Shown here in pieces: positions 6,593 through 15,816 of a stretch of DNA of 64,000 bases. Below the pieces are notes generated by a model. That model was not told where the DNA came from, searched no databases, and saw only the letters and a list, made by a program, of their open reading frames with translations. A program made the translations under genes and the position numbers. This DNA is from Tolumonas sp008015085 (GTDB lineage: Bacteria > Pseudomonadota > Gammaproteobacteria > Enterobacterales > Aeromonadaceae): positions 1 through 64,000 of the forward strand of contig JAJUJX010000008.1 of the NCBI GenBank assembly GCA_029265125.1, given 5' to 3'. The number at the start of each line of letters is the position of its first letter. Positions within the stretch are counted from its first letter, which is position 1.

Positions 6593-9500
6593 GAACGGAA
6601 ATTGAATCGGTGATGCCAAGGCGACAGATAGTGATAAATCACCGGTGTCAAATATAACGTCACTATTTGCGACAGCAATAAACCGCCGACAATGGCAACG
6701 CCCAGCGGCTGACGCAATTCAGCTCCGGCACCGAATCCCAGAGCTATCGGTAATGCGCCGGCCAGTGCCGCAATACTGGTCATCATGATAGGGCGAAAGC
6801 GCACCAGGCATGCCTGATGGATCGCCTGATCAGCAGCCATCCCCTCTTTCTCACGTTCCAGTGCAAAGTCGATCATCATGATGGCATTTTTCTTTACGAT
6901 GCCAATCAACAGCAAAATACCGACGAAAGCATATAAGGTCACTGGAAATTGGAACAACCACAAAGTCAGCAGAGCACCCAATCCGGCTGATGGCAAGCCA
7001 GACAGAATAGTGAGTGGATGGATAAAGCTTTCATATAGCATTCCCAAGACACCATAGACCACCAGCAATGCTAAAAACAGCAAGACCATCATGCCTGACT
7101 GCGAATCGGCAAAGGCAGCCGCGCTCCCCTGCATGCTGGTCACAACTGATGCGGGCGGAGCCAGTTCGGCTTTCACTTTATCCAGTGACTGCAGGGCATC
7201 GCTCAGTGCCATACCGGGGCGCATATTGAATGAAATAGTGGCGGCCGGCAGTGTCGCCAGATGATTGACCGTTAACGTCTGAGGCTGACGCTTAAAACTA
7301 GCCACATTATCAAGACCAACCAATGTACCGTTACTATTGCGGATCTTGATCCGGCTGAGATCAGTCACCAGCTGCTGTCGCTCAGGCAATACCTCAAGGA
7401 TCACCGAGTACTGATCGGTATCGGCATAAATGGTCGAAACCTGCCGTGCCGCAAAAGCACTTTGCAGTGCTGTCTCCACCTGGCTGTAATTCAAGCCATA
7501 GCTGGCCATTTTATCCCGATCCACCGAGACCGACAGACCCGCACCGATGCCCTCCAGATCACTGGTCACATCACGCAAGCCAGGAATCGCCCTTATAGCC
7601 CTCAGGAACTGATCGTGCCAGTGTTTCAATTCTGTAAAATCATTGCTCTGCAGGGTGAACTGATATTCTGAGGCCGTCGACATACCACCAATTCTGATCG
7701 CAGGCGGATTACGCAAAAATACACTCAAACCGGGAATTCGATTCACCTTACTGCGCAATTCGGTGATCACCTGATCGGCGGAAGGGCGTTGTTCACGCGG
7801 TACAAGACGGATCGTCATGGAGCCTCCATTCGCACTGCCGTTAGGGCCTGTGCTACCGACCGACGACATAAAGGCCGCCACATTCGGATCATCTCGCACA
7901 ATCTCAGCCACCTGCTGCTGCATGCGGGATAAGGTGGCAAATGACGTATCCGGTGCAGCCTTGGTGGTCAAGGTGAGCTGTCCACTATCGGTGCTTGGCA
8001 GAAAATCTTTCGGGAGTTGCTGATACAGGACTATCGTCAGAGCAATACTGAGCAAGAAACTTCCCATAACCCAGCGGGGGTGACAAATCGCCGTCACCAG
8101 CGAGCTGCTGTAACGCTCAGTCAGCGCACTGAACCCCTGTTCCAACCACGCAGCAAAGCGCCCCTGCTCTTTCGTTTCATGCTCAGGTCGTAACACACGG
8201 CTGCATAACATCGGGGTTAATGTCAGCGACACTAGGCCGGATACAGCAATCGCCGCACTGATAGTCACCGCAAATTCATGCAGCAAGCGGCCCATCAAGC
8301 CGCCCATAAACAATAACGGAATAAACACGGCAATCAGCGATAACGTCATCGACAAAATGGTAAAGCCTATTTCGCGGGCTCCTTTGCGGGCAGCCTGCAT
8401 CGCACTCATCCCCTGTTCCATATGGCGGACGATGTTTTCCATCATCACAATCGCATCATCGACAACAAAGCCAACAGCCAGCGTTAGCGCCAGTAAGGAA
8501 AGATTATCCAGACTGTAATTCAGCATGTACATCACAGGAACCGCGCCCAGCACCGACAATGGCACAGCCAGAGCCGGGATCACCGTCGCCGATAAATTCC
8601 GCAGAAATAACCAGATGACCAATACGACCAGCGCACAGGAGAGCAGTAACGTAAACTGCACATCATGGATCGATGCTCGGATCGATTCACTGCGGTCATA
8701 GAGAATATCCATTTGGATGGAATCTGGTAGTATCGCCTGAAACTGCGGTAACGCCTTGCGCACGGCATCAACCGTGCTAATGGTATTAGCACCCGCCTGC
8801 CGCTGGATCGCCAGAATGACGCCCGGTTTATCGACAAACCAGCTGGCCACACGCGTATTTTCTTCACTGTCGATCACATTGGCGACCGCAGACAAATAGA
8901 GTGGCGCTCCGTTACGGTAAGCCACTATCAACTTGCGGTAAGCTTCGGCATTTTTCAGCTGACCGTTACTCTTCAAACTTAAACTGCGGTATTGACCATC
9001 TAAATCACCGATGGGTTTGTTCACGTTATTGTTGCTGACCGCGGATGCCAGCTCATCCAGACCGATATCATGGGCAGAAAGTTTATCTGGATCAGCTTGA
9101 ATACGAACCGCATAGGGTTTTGCCCCAAAGACACCGACCTGCGCGACGCCCGGCAACATAGAGAGTGACTGGGCCAGCTTGCTTTCCGCATATTCTGTGA
9201 CTGTCGAAATTGGTAAGGTATCAGAGTGCAAAGCGATAAAGAAAACCGGAGCATCAGCCGGGTTAGACTTACGCATAGAGGGGGCAGATGTCATGTTGTC
9301 AGGGAGCTTGCGCTGTGCGGCACTGATGGCGCTCTGCACATCCAAAGCAGCACCATCAATATTACGATCCAGATTGAACTGAATAGTAATTTTGGTGGTG
9401 CCCTGAGAACTGGTAGAACTGATATTGTCGATACCGGAGATAGTTGCCAGCTGCCCTTCGAGTGGAGTGGCCACCGCTGACGCCATCGTTTCCGGCGAGG

Positions 9501-9660
9501 CACCGGATAAACCAGCCGTTACCGAAATAGTCGGGAAATCAATCTGAGGCAATTCACTGACTGGTAATGCGCGGTAGGCCATGATGCCGAACAACGTAAA
9601 AAATGCCATCAACAGACAGGTCATCACCGGTCGCCGGATAGATAACATGGAGAGTTGCAT
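6589..9660 (-). CDS. RND efflux pump inner-membrane transporter (HAE1 family, MdtC/MexB-like)
   Basis: This 1023-residue protein is a proton-driven resistance-nodulation-division transporter. It exports drugs, detergents or other amphiphiles through a tripartite channel. It starts MQLSMLSIRRPVMTCLLMAFF (first membrane helix) and has two large periplasmic loops with the internal duplication typical of the family. TM4 carries the proton-relay pair in VGFVVDDAIVMMENIVRH (about residue 400), and the second half has the family's G-x-x-x-K-N-A-I-(x)2-D motif (VKKNAIMMIDFA). Length is standard. It lies 5 nt downstream of the adaptor gene. No outer-membrane TolC-type gene or local repressor is present, so it must borrow an outer channel. 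The specific substrate is not predictable. Confidence 0.93.
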   Translation of the reverse strand: MQLSMLSIRRPVMTCLLMAFFTLFGIMAYRALPVSELPQIDFPTISVTAGLSGASPETMASAVATPLEGQLATISGIDNISSTSSQGTTKITIQFNLDRNIDGAALDVQSAISAAQRKLPDNMTSAPSMRKSNPADAPVFFIALHSDTLPISTVTEYAESKLAQSLSMLPGVAQVGVFGAKPYAVRIQADPDKLSAHDIGLDELASAVSNNNVNKPIGDLDGQYRSLSLKSNGQLKNAEAYRKLIVAYRNGAPLYLSAVANVIDSEENTRVASWFVDKPGVILAIQRQAGANTISTVDAVRKALPQFQAILPDSIQMDILYDRSESIRASIHDVQFTLLLSCALVVLVIWLFLRNLSATVIPALAVPLSVLGAVPVMYMLNYSLDNLSLLALTLAVGFVVDDAIVMMENIVRHMEQGMSAMQAARKGAREIGFTILSMTLSLIAVFIPLLFMGGLMGRLLHEFAVTISAAIAVSGLVSLTLTPMLCSRVLRPEHETKEQGRFAAWLEQGFSALTERYSSSLVTAICHPRWVMGSFLLSIALTIVLYQQLPKDFLPSTDSGQLTLTTKAAPDTSFATLSRMQQQVAEIVRDDPNVAAFMSSVGSTGPNGSANGGSMTIRLVPREQRPSADQVITELRSKVNRIPGLSVFLRNPPAIRIGGMSTASEYQFTLQSNDFTELKHWHDQFLRAIRAIPGLRDVTSDLEGIGAGLSVSVDRDKMASYGLNYSQVETALQSAFAARQVSTIYADTDQYSVILEVLPERQQLVTDLSRIKIRNSNGTLVGLDNVASFKRQPQTLTVNHLATLPAATISFNMRPGMALSDALQSLDKVKAELAPPASVVTSMQGSAAAFADSQSGMMVLLFLALLVVYGVLGMLYESFIHPLTILSGLPSAGLGALLTLWLFQFPVTLYAFVGILLLIGIVKKNAIMMIDFALEREKEGMAADQAIHQACLVRFRPIMMTSIAALAGALPIALGFGAGAELRQPLGVAIVGGLLLSQIVTLYLTPVIYHYLSPWHHRFNFRS

Positions 9661-9665
9661 GCTGG

Positions 9666-10823
9666 CTACTCCGTAACAGCTTTCGCGGTATCAGTCATTT
9701 GCACTGACGTATTTTTCTTTCGCGGGTGAGCAACGCTGACCTTTGAGCCATCATTCAGACGGAACTGCCCTTCAGTAACTACAAGATCATCTTTATCTAA
9801 CTCACCAGTTACCGCACTCCAGCCATCATTAGCCGTCAGCTCTTCAACGGCTATGCGTTGTGCAATGCCGTTATTGACGACAAATAACTGTAATCCATCC
9901 GGCCCCTGCTGTAACGCTTGCGAAGGGACGACCAATACCTGTTTCAATGTGCGGGGAGCAAGCTTCACGGTAATATATTGCCCCGGCAACCAATCATTGT
10001 GCCGATTGGCAAAATCCGCTTTTAACGCCACCGTACCGCTGCTGCTGTCTACATTGTTATCCAGAAAGGATACGGTGCCGTGGCGCAGTTCGGCTTTGGT
10101 ATCCGCATTAATCTGAGCTGTCACATCCAGTTTGCCATCCCGCATAGCCTGCTGCAGGTCGGGCAGGTATTTTTCCGGCAGGGTAAAACTTACGGCTATC
10201 GGGTCTAACTGGTTCAGGGTCGAGATCACCGTGTTATATGCCTGTACGGTCGTCCCTACCGAGACTTGGTGAGCACCGATCCTGCCACTGAAAGGCGCTC
10301 GGATCCTGGTGTAGTCAAGATTACGCGCGGCAATTGACAGACTGGCTTCATCTTGCCTTACCAATGCAGCACTGGATTGCGCAGTCGCCTGATAACCGTT
10401 CATATCCGCTTCAGAAATAAATTTTTTCTGCAGCAATATTTTGGCTCTGGCTAAATCTGCTTCGGCTTTTTTCAGCAATGCCTGATCATGCTGTAGCACT
10501 GCTTTCGCCTGTTGCCATTTATTACGGTAATCACTGTCATCGAGTTCTGCCAGCACTTGCCCCGCAGACACTTGAGCACCTTCACTAAATAATAATTTAG
10601 CTATCTGCCCCTCAACTCTGGGTTTAATTTCTACCGACGATTTAGCTACGACACGCCCTATCGCCTGCCATCCCGCACTGAAATCCGTTCTTTTGACTGG
10701 AGCAACAACCACCTGAATAGTTCGATTTGCCTGCCCGGTTGGTGAAGTGGGTTCACTGAGAGACACGCGATAACCTACAGCGGCCACCACGGCAGTAATC
10801 AGGATCCAGTGCCAGATTTTCAT
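9666..10823 (-). CDS. RND efflux periplasmic adaptor (membrane fusion protein)
   Basis: A 385-residue HlyD/AcrA-like adaptor that links the RND transporter encoded just downstream to an outer-membrane channel. Residues 4-22 form an uncleaved N-terminal anchor (no lipobox Cys). A biotinyl-lipoyl-like half-motif follows (VEIKPRVEGQIAKLLF and GAQVSAGQVLAELDD, about residues 64-95), then an alpha-helical hairpin with alternating Ala/Lys/Gln, and the second lipoyl half (YTRIRAPFSGRIG, about residue 172). It ends in a beta-barrel and membrane-proximal region. Start ATG at 10823 has GGAGAG upstream. It is divergent from pcnB across 229 bp that contain no recognisable regulator gene. Confidence 0.92.
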   Translation of the reverse strand: MKIWHWILITAVVAAVGYRVSLSEPTSPTGQANRTIQVVVAPVKRTDFSAGWQAIGRVVAKSSVEIKPRVEGQIAKLLFSEGAQVSAGQVLAELDDSDYRNKWQQAKAVLQHDQALLKKAEADLARAKILLQKKFISEADMNGYQATAQSSAALVRQDEASLSIAARNLDYTRIRAPFSGRIGAHQVSVGTTVQAYNTVISTLNQLDPIAVSFTLPEKYLPDLQQAMRDGKLDVTAQINADTKAELRHGTVSFLDNNVDSSSGTVALKADFANRHNDWLPGQYITVKLAPRTLKQVLVVPSQALQQGPDGLQLFVVNNGIAQRIAVEELTANDGWSAVTGELDKDDLVVTEGQFRLNDGSKVSVAHPRKKNTSVQMTDTAKAVTE

Positions 10824-11043
10824 AATCTCTCCGCTTATGTATAGAACGAGTGCATATAGAGCACACCTGACCGACTACCGCGCAGTGTGCCCATAAAATT
10901 TGGTAAAAGTGTGTCAGAACAACAGATCTGCCGGATTAATTAACAACAGAACCGAAAAAAGTGTGATCCGCCCCCCCTGATGTTCGCATTTACGCTGGGG
11001 TGCGCTATCATACCGCCCGCTCTTTTTTGTGTCAGAAATCCCG

Positions 11044-11055
11044 AGGTGTACTATT
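11044..11055 (+). promoter_or_regulatory. Ribosome-binding site and AUU start codon of pcnB
   Basis: AGGTG at 11044-11048 sits 4 nt before an ATT codon at 11053. Translation from this ATT gives IFSRIANLYRKVL, which lines up with the N-terminus of E. coli PcnB, a gene known to initiate at AUU. There is no ATG in frame in this region; the only alternative is a GTG at 11029 with no Shine-Dalgarno match before it. Confidence 0.7.
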
Positions 11056-12543
11056 TTTTCCCGTATCGCCAATTTGTATCGCAAAGTGCTTGGTAAAGAA
11101 GAGACTCTAGCGACGCCGCAACCAGCGAAAAAGAAATCCGCTGCCCCGAAAGCCAAGCGTCAGAGACCTGCTAGTGCAGTCAAGCCTGAAACTAATTCGG
11201 CTCGCCGGATCCTGACCCGCGATCAGCATTCTATCTCTCGCAGCATGATCAGCGAGAATGCACTGAAGGTATTATACCGGCTGAATAAAGCCGGATATCA
11301 GGGATATCTGGTAGGCGGCGGTGTCCGCGATTTACTGTTGGGAAAAATCCCCAAAGATTTCGATGTGGTGACAGACGCCCATCCGGAACAAATTCGTAAA
11401 TTATTTAATAATTGCCGCCTGATTGGCCGTCGTTTCCGGTTGGCGCACATTGTTTTTGGCCGAGACATTATCGAAGTAGCTACCTTCCGTGGTCATCACC
11501 ATCAGGTGAACACCAGCAAGAATATTGCTGAACAGTCAGAAGAAGGCATGCTGCTGCGAGACAACGTCTATGGCACCATCGAGGAAGATGCTGAACGCCG
11601 GGATTTCACCGTCAATGCGCTGTATTACAACATTAAAGATTTTTCGCTGCATGATTTCCACGGTGGGCTGGACGATCTGGCCGCTGGTCGCCTTGAACTG
11701 ATTGGTGATCCGGAAACCCGTTATCGTGAAGATCCGGTGCGGATGCTACGTGCCGTACGCTTTGCCGCCAAGCTGGGCTTAACCATCAGTGAGCGCAGTG
11801 CCGAGCCGATTGCCCGTCTTGCTCCGTTGCTGCAGGACATTCCCGCCGCACGTTTGTTTGAAGAAACCATCAAACTGTTTCTGGCCGGCCATGCCCTGAC
11901 GACCTATAAACTGTTGCGTGAATTTGGTTTGTTCCAGCAGCTGTTCCCGCAGGTTGCCAAACTACTGACGCCGGAAGCCAATTCAGCCTATGAGCGTTTC
12001 CTGGAAAAAGCGCTGGCCAATTCGGATAAGCGCGTCGCTTCAGACCAGCCAGTCACTCCAACCTTCTTCTACGCTACATTGCTATGGGGTGTTGTTGCTT
12101 TCCGTCAGCGTGAAATCAGCAACGAAAGCAATCTGCCGTTTCAAGATTCATTGCAAATGGCCATGAATGAGGCGATTGAACAGCAGATCCATACCGTGGC
12201 GATCCCTCGTCGCTTTACCAGCGATGTCAGAGATATCTGGATGTTGCAGGAACGCCTGCCGCGTTATTCCGGCAAACGAGCTGAAAAATTATTTGCACAG
12301 CCGAAGTTCCGTGCCGCCTATGATTTCCTGGAGCTGCGGGCTTTCGTCGAGCCGCGCCTGCGAGACATTGTCGCCTGGTGGGAAGATTACCAGCAGACTC
12401 ACGACTATGTACGGCCAGAACCGTCACATGCACCCCGTACCAGCCAACCGGAACAGAAACGGGAAGATGAGCGGTCAGCACGCAAACGTCCTCGCCGTCG
12501 TCGTCGCTATCCGCAACAGGCAGGCCAGCGGAATCATGACTGA
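11053..12543 (+). CDS. pcnB: Poly(A) polymerase I
   Basis: PcnB adds poly(A) tails to RNA 3' ends and so promotes decay and plasmid copy control. The 496-residue protein has the class II nucleotidyltransferase head LVGGGVRDLLLGK with the catalytic pair in DFDVVT (about residues 80-105). The flanking RRFRLAHIVFG and RRDFTVNALYY blocks separate it from CCA-adding enzymes, and a long basic C-terminal tail (ARKRPRRRRR) matches PcnB. The start is taken at ATT 11053 by analogy with the rare AUU start of E. coli pcnB; if GTG 11029 is used, 8 residues are added. It overlaps folK by 8 nt, forming a pcnB-folK-panBCD unit. It is divergent from the RND operon. Confidence 0.93.
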   Translation: MFSRIANLYRKVLGKEETLATPQPAKKKSAAPKAKRQRPASAVKPETNSARRILTRDQHSISRSMISENALKVLYRLNKAGYQGYLVGGGVRDLLLGKIPKDFDVVTDAHPEQIRKLFNNCRLIGRRFRLAHIVFGRDIIEVATFRGHHHQVNTSKNIAEQSEEGMLLRDNVYGTIEEDAERRDFTVNALYYNIKDFSLHDFHGGLDDLAAGRLELIGDPETRYREDPVRMLRAVRFAAKLGLTISERSAEPIARLAPLLQDIPAARLFEETIKLFLAGHALTTYKLLREFGLFQQLFPQVAKLLTPEANSAYERFLEKALANSDKRVASDQPVTPTFFYATLLWGVVAFRQREISNESNLPFQDSLQMAMNEAIEQQIHTVAIPRRFTSDVRDIWMLQERLPRYSGKRAEKLFAQPKFRAAYDFLELRAFVEPRLRDIVAWWEDYQQTHDYVRPEPSHAPRTSQPEQKREDERSARKRPRRRRRYPQQAGQRNHD

Positions 12544-13021
12544 GGTTTTTATCGCGCTCGGCGCCAATCTGGCCGATCCGAAGCTGCAAATCCGCAATGC
12601 CGTACAAGCGCTGCAGCAGCTTCCTGAAAGCGAATTCATTGCCTGCTCGCCCCTGTATAGCTCATCACCCATGGGGCCACAGGATCAGCCGGATTACGTC
12701 AATGCGGTGGCTAAACTGACAACTCATCTGTCACCGCACGCCTTGCTGGATGAAATGCAGCGGATCGAGCTGGAGCAAGGCCGGGTTCGTAAAGAAGAAC
12801 GCTGGGGGCCCAGAACCCTTGATTTAGATTTAGTGTTATATGGACAACTGATTATTCAGGATGAACGTTTGACTGTCCCTCACTACGGTATGAAACAGCG
12901 AGCTTTCGTACTGGTGCCGTTATCGGATGTTGCACCAGCGCTGACACTGCCAGACGGACAAAAGTTAGCGGAGCTGGTCGCTGCCTGTGATTGCAGCACC
13001 TTATTCCGCCTGCCAGATTAA
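12536..13021 (+). CDS. folK: 6-hydroxymethyl-7,8-dihydropterin pyrophosphokinase (HPPK)
   Basis: FolK transfers pyrophosphate from ATP to 6-hydroxymethyl-dihydropterin in folate synthesis. The 161-residue length is typical. The family signature ERWGPRTLDLDLVLYG (about residues 83-98) contains the Asp pair that binds magnesium. The N-terminal MTEVFIALGANL and LYSSSPMG segments are also conserved. The ATG lies inside the last codons of pcnB (8-nt overlap), implying translational coupling. A longer in-frame reading from 12167 runs across pcnB and is not real. The pantothenate genes follow after 22 bp. Confidence 0.95.
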   Translation: MTEVFIALGANLADPKLQIRNAVQALQQLPESEFIACSPLYSSSPMGPQDQPDYVNAVAKLTTHLSPHALLDEMQRIELEQGRVRKEERWGPRTLDLDLVLYGQLIIQDERLTVPHYGMKQRAFVLVPLSDVAPALTLPDGQKLAELVAACDCSTLFRLPD

Positions 13022-13043
13022 TAATTGTTTCACAGGAGTTGCC

Positions 13044-13838
13044 ATGAGCAAAATCAGTCTGACCCACGTGCAGAAGATGAAACAAAATGGCGAAAAAATT
13101 GCCATGATCACTGCCTACGATGCCACCTTTGCCCGCCTGTTCGATGATGAAGGTGTGCACTCTATTCTGGTCGGCGACTCACTGGGTATGGTCGTGCAAG
13201 GTCATAACGACACTCTGCCAGTTACCGTAGATGATATGGTTTATCACACTGCTAATGTGGCTCGCGGCGTGCAGAATGCATTACTGATTGCCGATCTGCC
13301 GTTCATGAGCTACAGCGATATTCAGTCAGCCTGTATCAATGCCGGTCGCCTGATGGCCGCTGGTGCCAAGATGGTAAAAATTGAAGGCGGAGACTGGTTG
13401 TGTGACACGGTAAAACAACTGAATCGCAACGGTATTCCTGTATGCGCCCATTTGGGTTTGACACCGCAATCCGTACATCTGTTCGGTGGCTTCCGTATTC
13501 AGGGGCGCGATGCTCAGCGTGCCGAAGAGATCTATCACCATGCTTTAGCCCTGCAGGCTGCCGGTGTTCAGATGGTGGTACTGGAATGTGTGCCGGAACA
13601 ACTGGCTGAACGCATCACCAAAGCCCTGCGTATTCCGGTGATCGGTATCGGTGCCGGTGTTTATACCGACGGTCAGGTGCTGGTCATGCAAGATGCTATC
13701 GGAATTACTTCAGGCTATGTACCTAAATTCAGTAAAAATTTCCTGGCAGAAACCGGAGACATCCGCAAAGCGATCCGCCTGTATGTTGAGCAGGTCGCCA
13801 ATGGTCAGTTCCCGGCTGCTGAACATACCTTTAACTAA
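13044..13838 (+). CDS. panB: 3-methyl-2-oxobutanoate hydroxymethyltransferase
   Basis: PanB makes ketopantoate from alpha-ketoisovalerate and methylene-tetrahydrofolate, the first step of pantothenate/CoA synthesis. The 264-residue length equals that of E. coli PanB. Recognisable parts are KISLTHVQKMKQNGEKIAMI at the N-terminus, the magnesium/substrate region LVGDSLGMVVQGH, and AHLGLTPQSVHLFGGFRIQG. Start ATG 13044 follows CAGGAG at ideal spacing, so the longer frame from 12987 is rejected. It lies in the order folK-panB-panC-panD, which puts pterin and pantothenate synthesis in one unit. Confidence 0.97.
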   Translation: MSKISLTHVQKMKQNGEKIAMITAYDATFARLFDDEGVHSILVGDSLGMVVQGHNDTLPVTVDDMVYHTANVARGVQNALLIADLPFMSYSDIQSACINAGRLMAAGAKMVKIEGGDWLCDTVKQLNRNGIPVCAHLGLTPQSVHLFGGFRIQGRDAQRAEEIYHHALALQAAGVQMVVLECVPEQLAERITKALRIPVIGIGAGVYTDGQVLVMQDAIGITSGYVPKFSKNFLAETGDIRKAIRLYVEQVANGQFPAAEHTFN

Positions 13839-13850
13839 GGAAGTCTGATC

Positions 13851-14717
13851 GTGTTAGTTACAGAACAGATCGACGCCCTGCGCGCCGTCATCCGGGATCA
13901 TCGCCAGCAAGGAAAACGCATTGCGTTTGTCCCAACCATGGGCAATCTGCACAACGGGCACCTGACGTTAGTGCGTGAAGCCAGACAACATGCTGACATT
14001 GTGATCGTCAGTATCTTTGTTAACCCGATGCAATTTGATCGGGCAGAAGATCTGGCGAATTACCCGCGCACATTGAGTGAAGACTGTGCCTTGCTGGAGC
14101 AGGAAGGCGTCACCGCCGTATTCACTCCGACTCCGGCTATCATGTACCCTCAAGGCCTGGAAACGCAGACCTTTGTTGAAGTTCCTGGCATCTCTTACCT
14201 GTTGGAAGGTGCAATGCGCCCGGGCCACTTCCGTGGCGTCAGCACTGTGGTGACTAAATTATTCAACATCGTTCAGCCTGATGTGGCCTGCTTTGGTCAG
14301 AAAGATTACCAGCAGCTGGCATTGATCCGTAAAATGGTCCGCGATATGGCCATGCCGATTGAAATCATCGGCGTACCAACAGTTCGTGCTGATGACGGTC
14401 TGGCACTCAGTTCACGCAATGGTTATCTGACCAGCGAAGAGCGAGTGATTGCACCAACGCTGGCGAAAGTTATGGCATGGATTGGTGAGGCTCTTCCAGC
14501 ACGAACTCATGACCTTCCGGCTTTGATTACAGAAGCATCAGAAAAACTGAATGAGAAAGGCTTCCGTACCGATGCCATCGATATTGTGGATGCTGATTCA
14601 CTGTTACCGCTGAGTGAAAACAGCGCTTCAGCCGTGATCCTCATGGCCGCATGGCTGGGTAATAAAGCCCGTCTGATTGATAATTTAGTGGTCAATTTGC
14701 GTACAACTACCAGATAG
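13851..14717 (+). CDS. panC: Pantothenate synthetase
   Basis: PanC condenses pantoate and beta-alanine using ATP, forming pantothenate through pantoyl-adenylate. The nucleotidyl-transferase motif is FVPTMGNLHNGHLTLV (HIGH-type, about residues 25-40). The QFDRAEDLANYPRT, FGQKDYQQL and LALSSRNGYL blocks are all present. The product is 288 residues from a GTG start at 13851, preceded by AAGGAA at workable spacing. No in-frame ATG lies closer. It begins 12 nt after panB and ends 63 nt before panD. Confidence 0.96.
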   Translation: MLVTEQIDALRAVIRDHRQQGKRIAFVPTMGNLHNGHLTLVREARQHADIVIVSIFVNPMQFDRAEDLANYPRTLSEDCALLEQEGVTAVFTPTPAIMYPQGLETQTFVEVPGISYLLEGAMRPGHFRGVSTVVTKLFNIVQPDVACFGQKDYQQLALIRKMVRDMAMPIEIIGVPTVRADDGLALSSRNGYLTSEERVIAPTLAKVMAWIGEALPARTHDLPALITEASEKLNEKGFRTDAIDIVDADSLLPLSENSASAVILMAAWLGNKARLIDNLVVNLRTTTR

Positions 14718-14780
14718 TTTATAGTCGCGCCGCGAGTGTAGTTCAGACACACCGTAGCCGTGTAATGTAAGGAAAAAGCA

Positions 14781-15161
14781 ATGCAACGAATCATGCTGCG
14801 AGGCAAACTGCATCAGGCCCGCGTCACCCATGCGGTACTGAATTATGAAGGATCCTGTGGTATCGATCAGGATCTGCTGGACGCTGCCGGTATTGTCGAA
14901 TATGAAGCGATTGATATCTACAATGTTGAAAATGGCGAACGTTTCTCAACCTACGCTATTTCTGGTGAACGTGGTTCCCGCATGATTTCTCTGAACGGCG
15001 CAGCCGCACGTAAAGCCGCTGTCGGTGATCGCGTGATTATCTGTGCCTACGGCCCAATGACCGAAGACGAAGTCCAGCAGCATAAGCCTCGACTGGTTTA
15101 TCTGGATGCCCAGAACAACATTGTCCGCACCAGTAAAGACATTCCGCTGCAACTGGCCTGA
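14781..15161 (+). CDS. panD: Aspartate 1-decarboxylase proenzyme
   Basis: PanD makes beta-alanine from aspartate for pantothenate synthesis. The 126-residue proenzyme carries the self-cleavage site Gly24-Ser25 in YEGSCGID; Ser25 becomes the catalytic pyruvoyl group. The family features MLRGKLHQARVT and INGAAAR-type (here LNGAAAR) are present. It completes the panBCD run and shares its last bases with a terminator stem (15153-15175), so transcription is likely to end here before pth. Confidence 0.97.
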   Translation: MQRIMLRGKLHQARVTHAVLNYEGSCGIDQDLLDAAGIVEYEAIDIYNVENGERFSTYAISGERGSRMISLNGAAARKAAVGDRVIICAYGPMTEDEVQQHKPRLVYLDAQNNIVRTSKDIPLQLA

Positions 15162-15175
15162 TAAAGGCCAGTTTT
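15153..15175 (+). terminator. Terminator overlapping the panD stop codon
   Basis: CTGGCC / GGCCAG with a 7-nt loop that includes the panD stop, followed by TTTTC TTTC. A short stem, but the position and T-run fit a terminator for the pcnB-folK-panBCD unit. Confidence 0.7.
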
Positions 15176-15203
15176 CTTTCTACTTGCCGGAACAGAATTG
15201 ACA

Positions 15204-15797
15204 ATGACACAACCCATACAGCTGATTGTCGGATTGGCCAATCCCGGTCCGGAATACGCACAAACCCGCCATAATGCCGGCGCATGGTATGTGGCTGAAC
15301 TGGCTGCGCGTTACAACGGAAGTCTGCGTGAAGATCCGAAATATTTCGGTATCACCGGCCGCATTCAGATCAACGGGCAAGATGTCCGCCTGCTGATCCC
15401 AACCACTTTTATGAACCTGAGCGGGAAATCGGTCGCAGCACTGGCCAAGTTTTTCCAGATCCCGCCGGAAAGTATTCTGGTTGCCCATGATGAGCTGGAT
15501 CTGCCACCCGGCGTCGCCAAATTCAAACAAGGCGGAGGCCATGGCGGCCATAATGGGCTGAAAGATATCATCAGCAAACTGAGCAATAACAACCAGTTCC
15601 ACCGTTTGCGTATTGGCATCGGTCATCCTGGCTCCAAAGAACTGGTTGTCGGCTTTGTACTGAACAAAGCCCCAAAAGCTGAACAACAACTGATTGATGC
15701 CGCAGTGGACGAAGCTGTGCGCGCAACTGATATAATATTTACCAATGATATGACCAAAGCCATGAATCGCTTACACAGCTTCAAGGCTTCATCCTGA
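15204..15797 (+). CDS. pth: Peptidyl-tRNA hydrolase
   Basis: Pth releases tRNA from peptidyl-tRNAs dropped by ribosomes. The 197-residue protein shows the N-terminal LIVGLANPGPEY and the catalytic His in TRHNAGAWYV (His23). TTFMNLSGKSV and HDELDLPPG with GGGHGGHNGL form the substrate cleft. The start is not sharp: ATG 15204 gives MTQPIQ, while TTG 15198 would add two residues, and neither has a strong Shine-Dalgarno sequence. It is followed 19 bp later by ychF, a widespread pth-ychF pairing. Confidence 0.95.
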   Translation: MTQPIQLIVGLANPGPEYAQTRHNAGAWYVAELAARYNGSLREDPKYFGITGRIQINGQDVRLLIPTTFMNLSGKSVAALAKFFQIPPESILVAHDELDLPPGVAKFKQGGGHGGHNGLKDIISKLSNNNQFHRLRIGIGHPGSKELVVGFVLNKAPKAEQQLIDAAVDEAVRATDIIFTNDMTKAMNRLHSFKASS

Positions 15798-15816
15798 TAT
15801 TGAGGAATCAACCACT

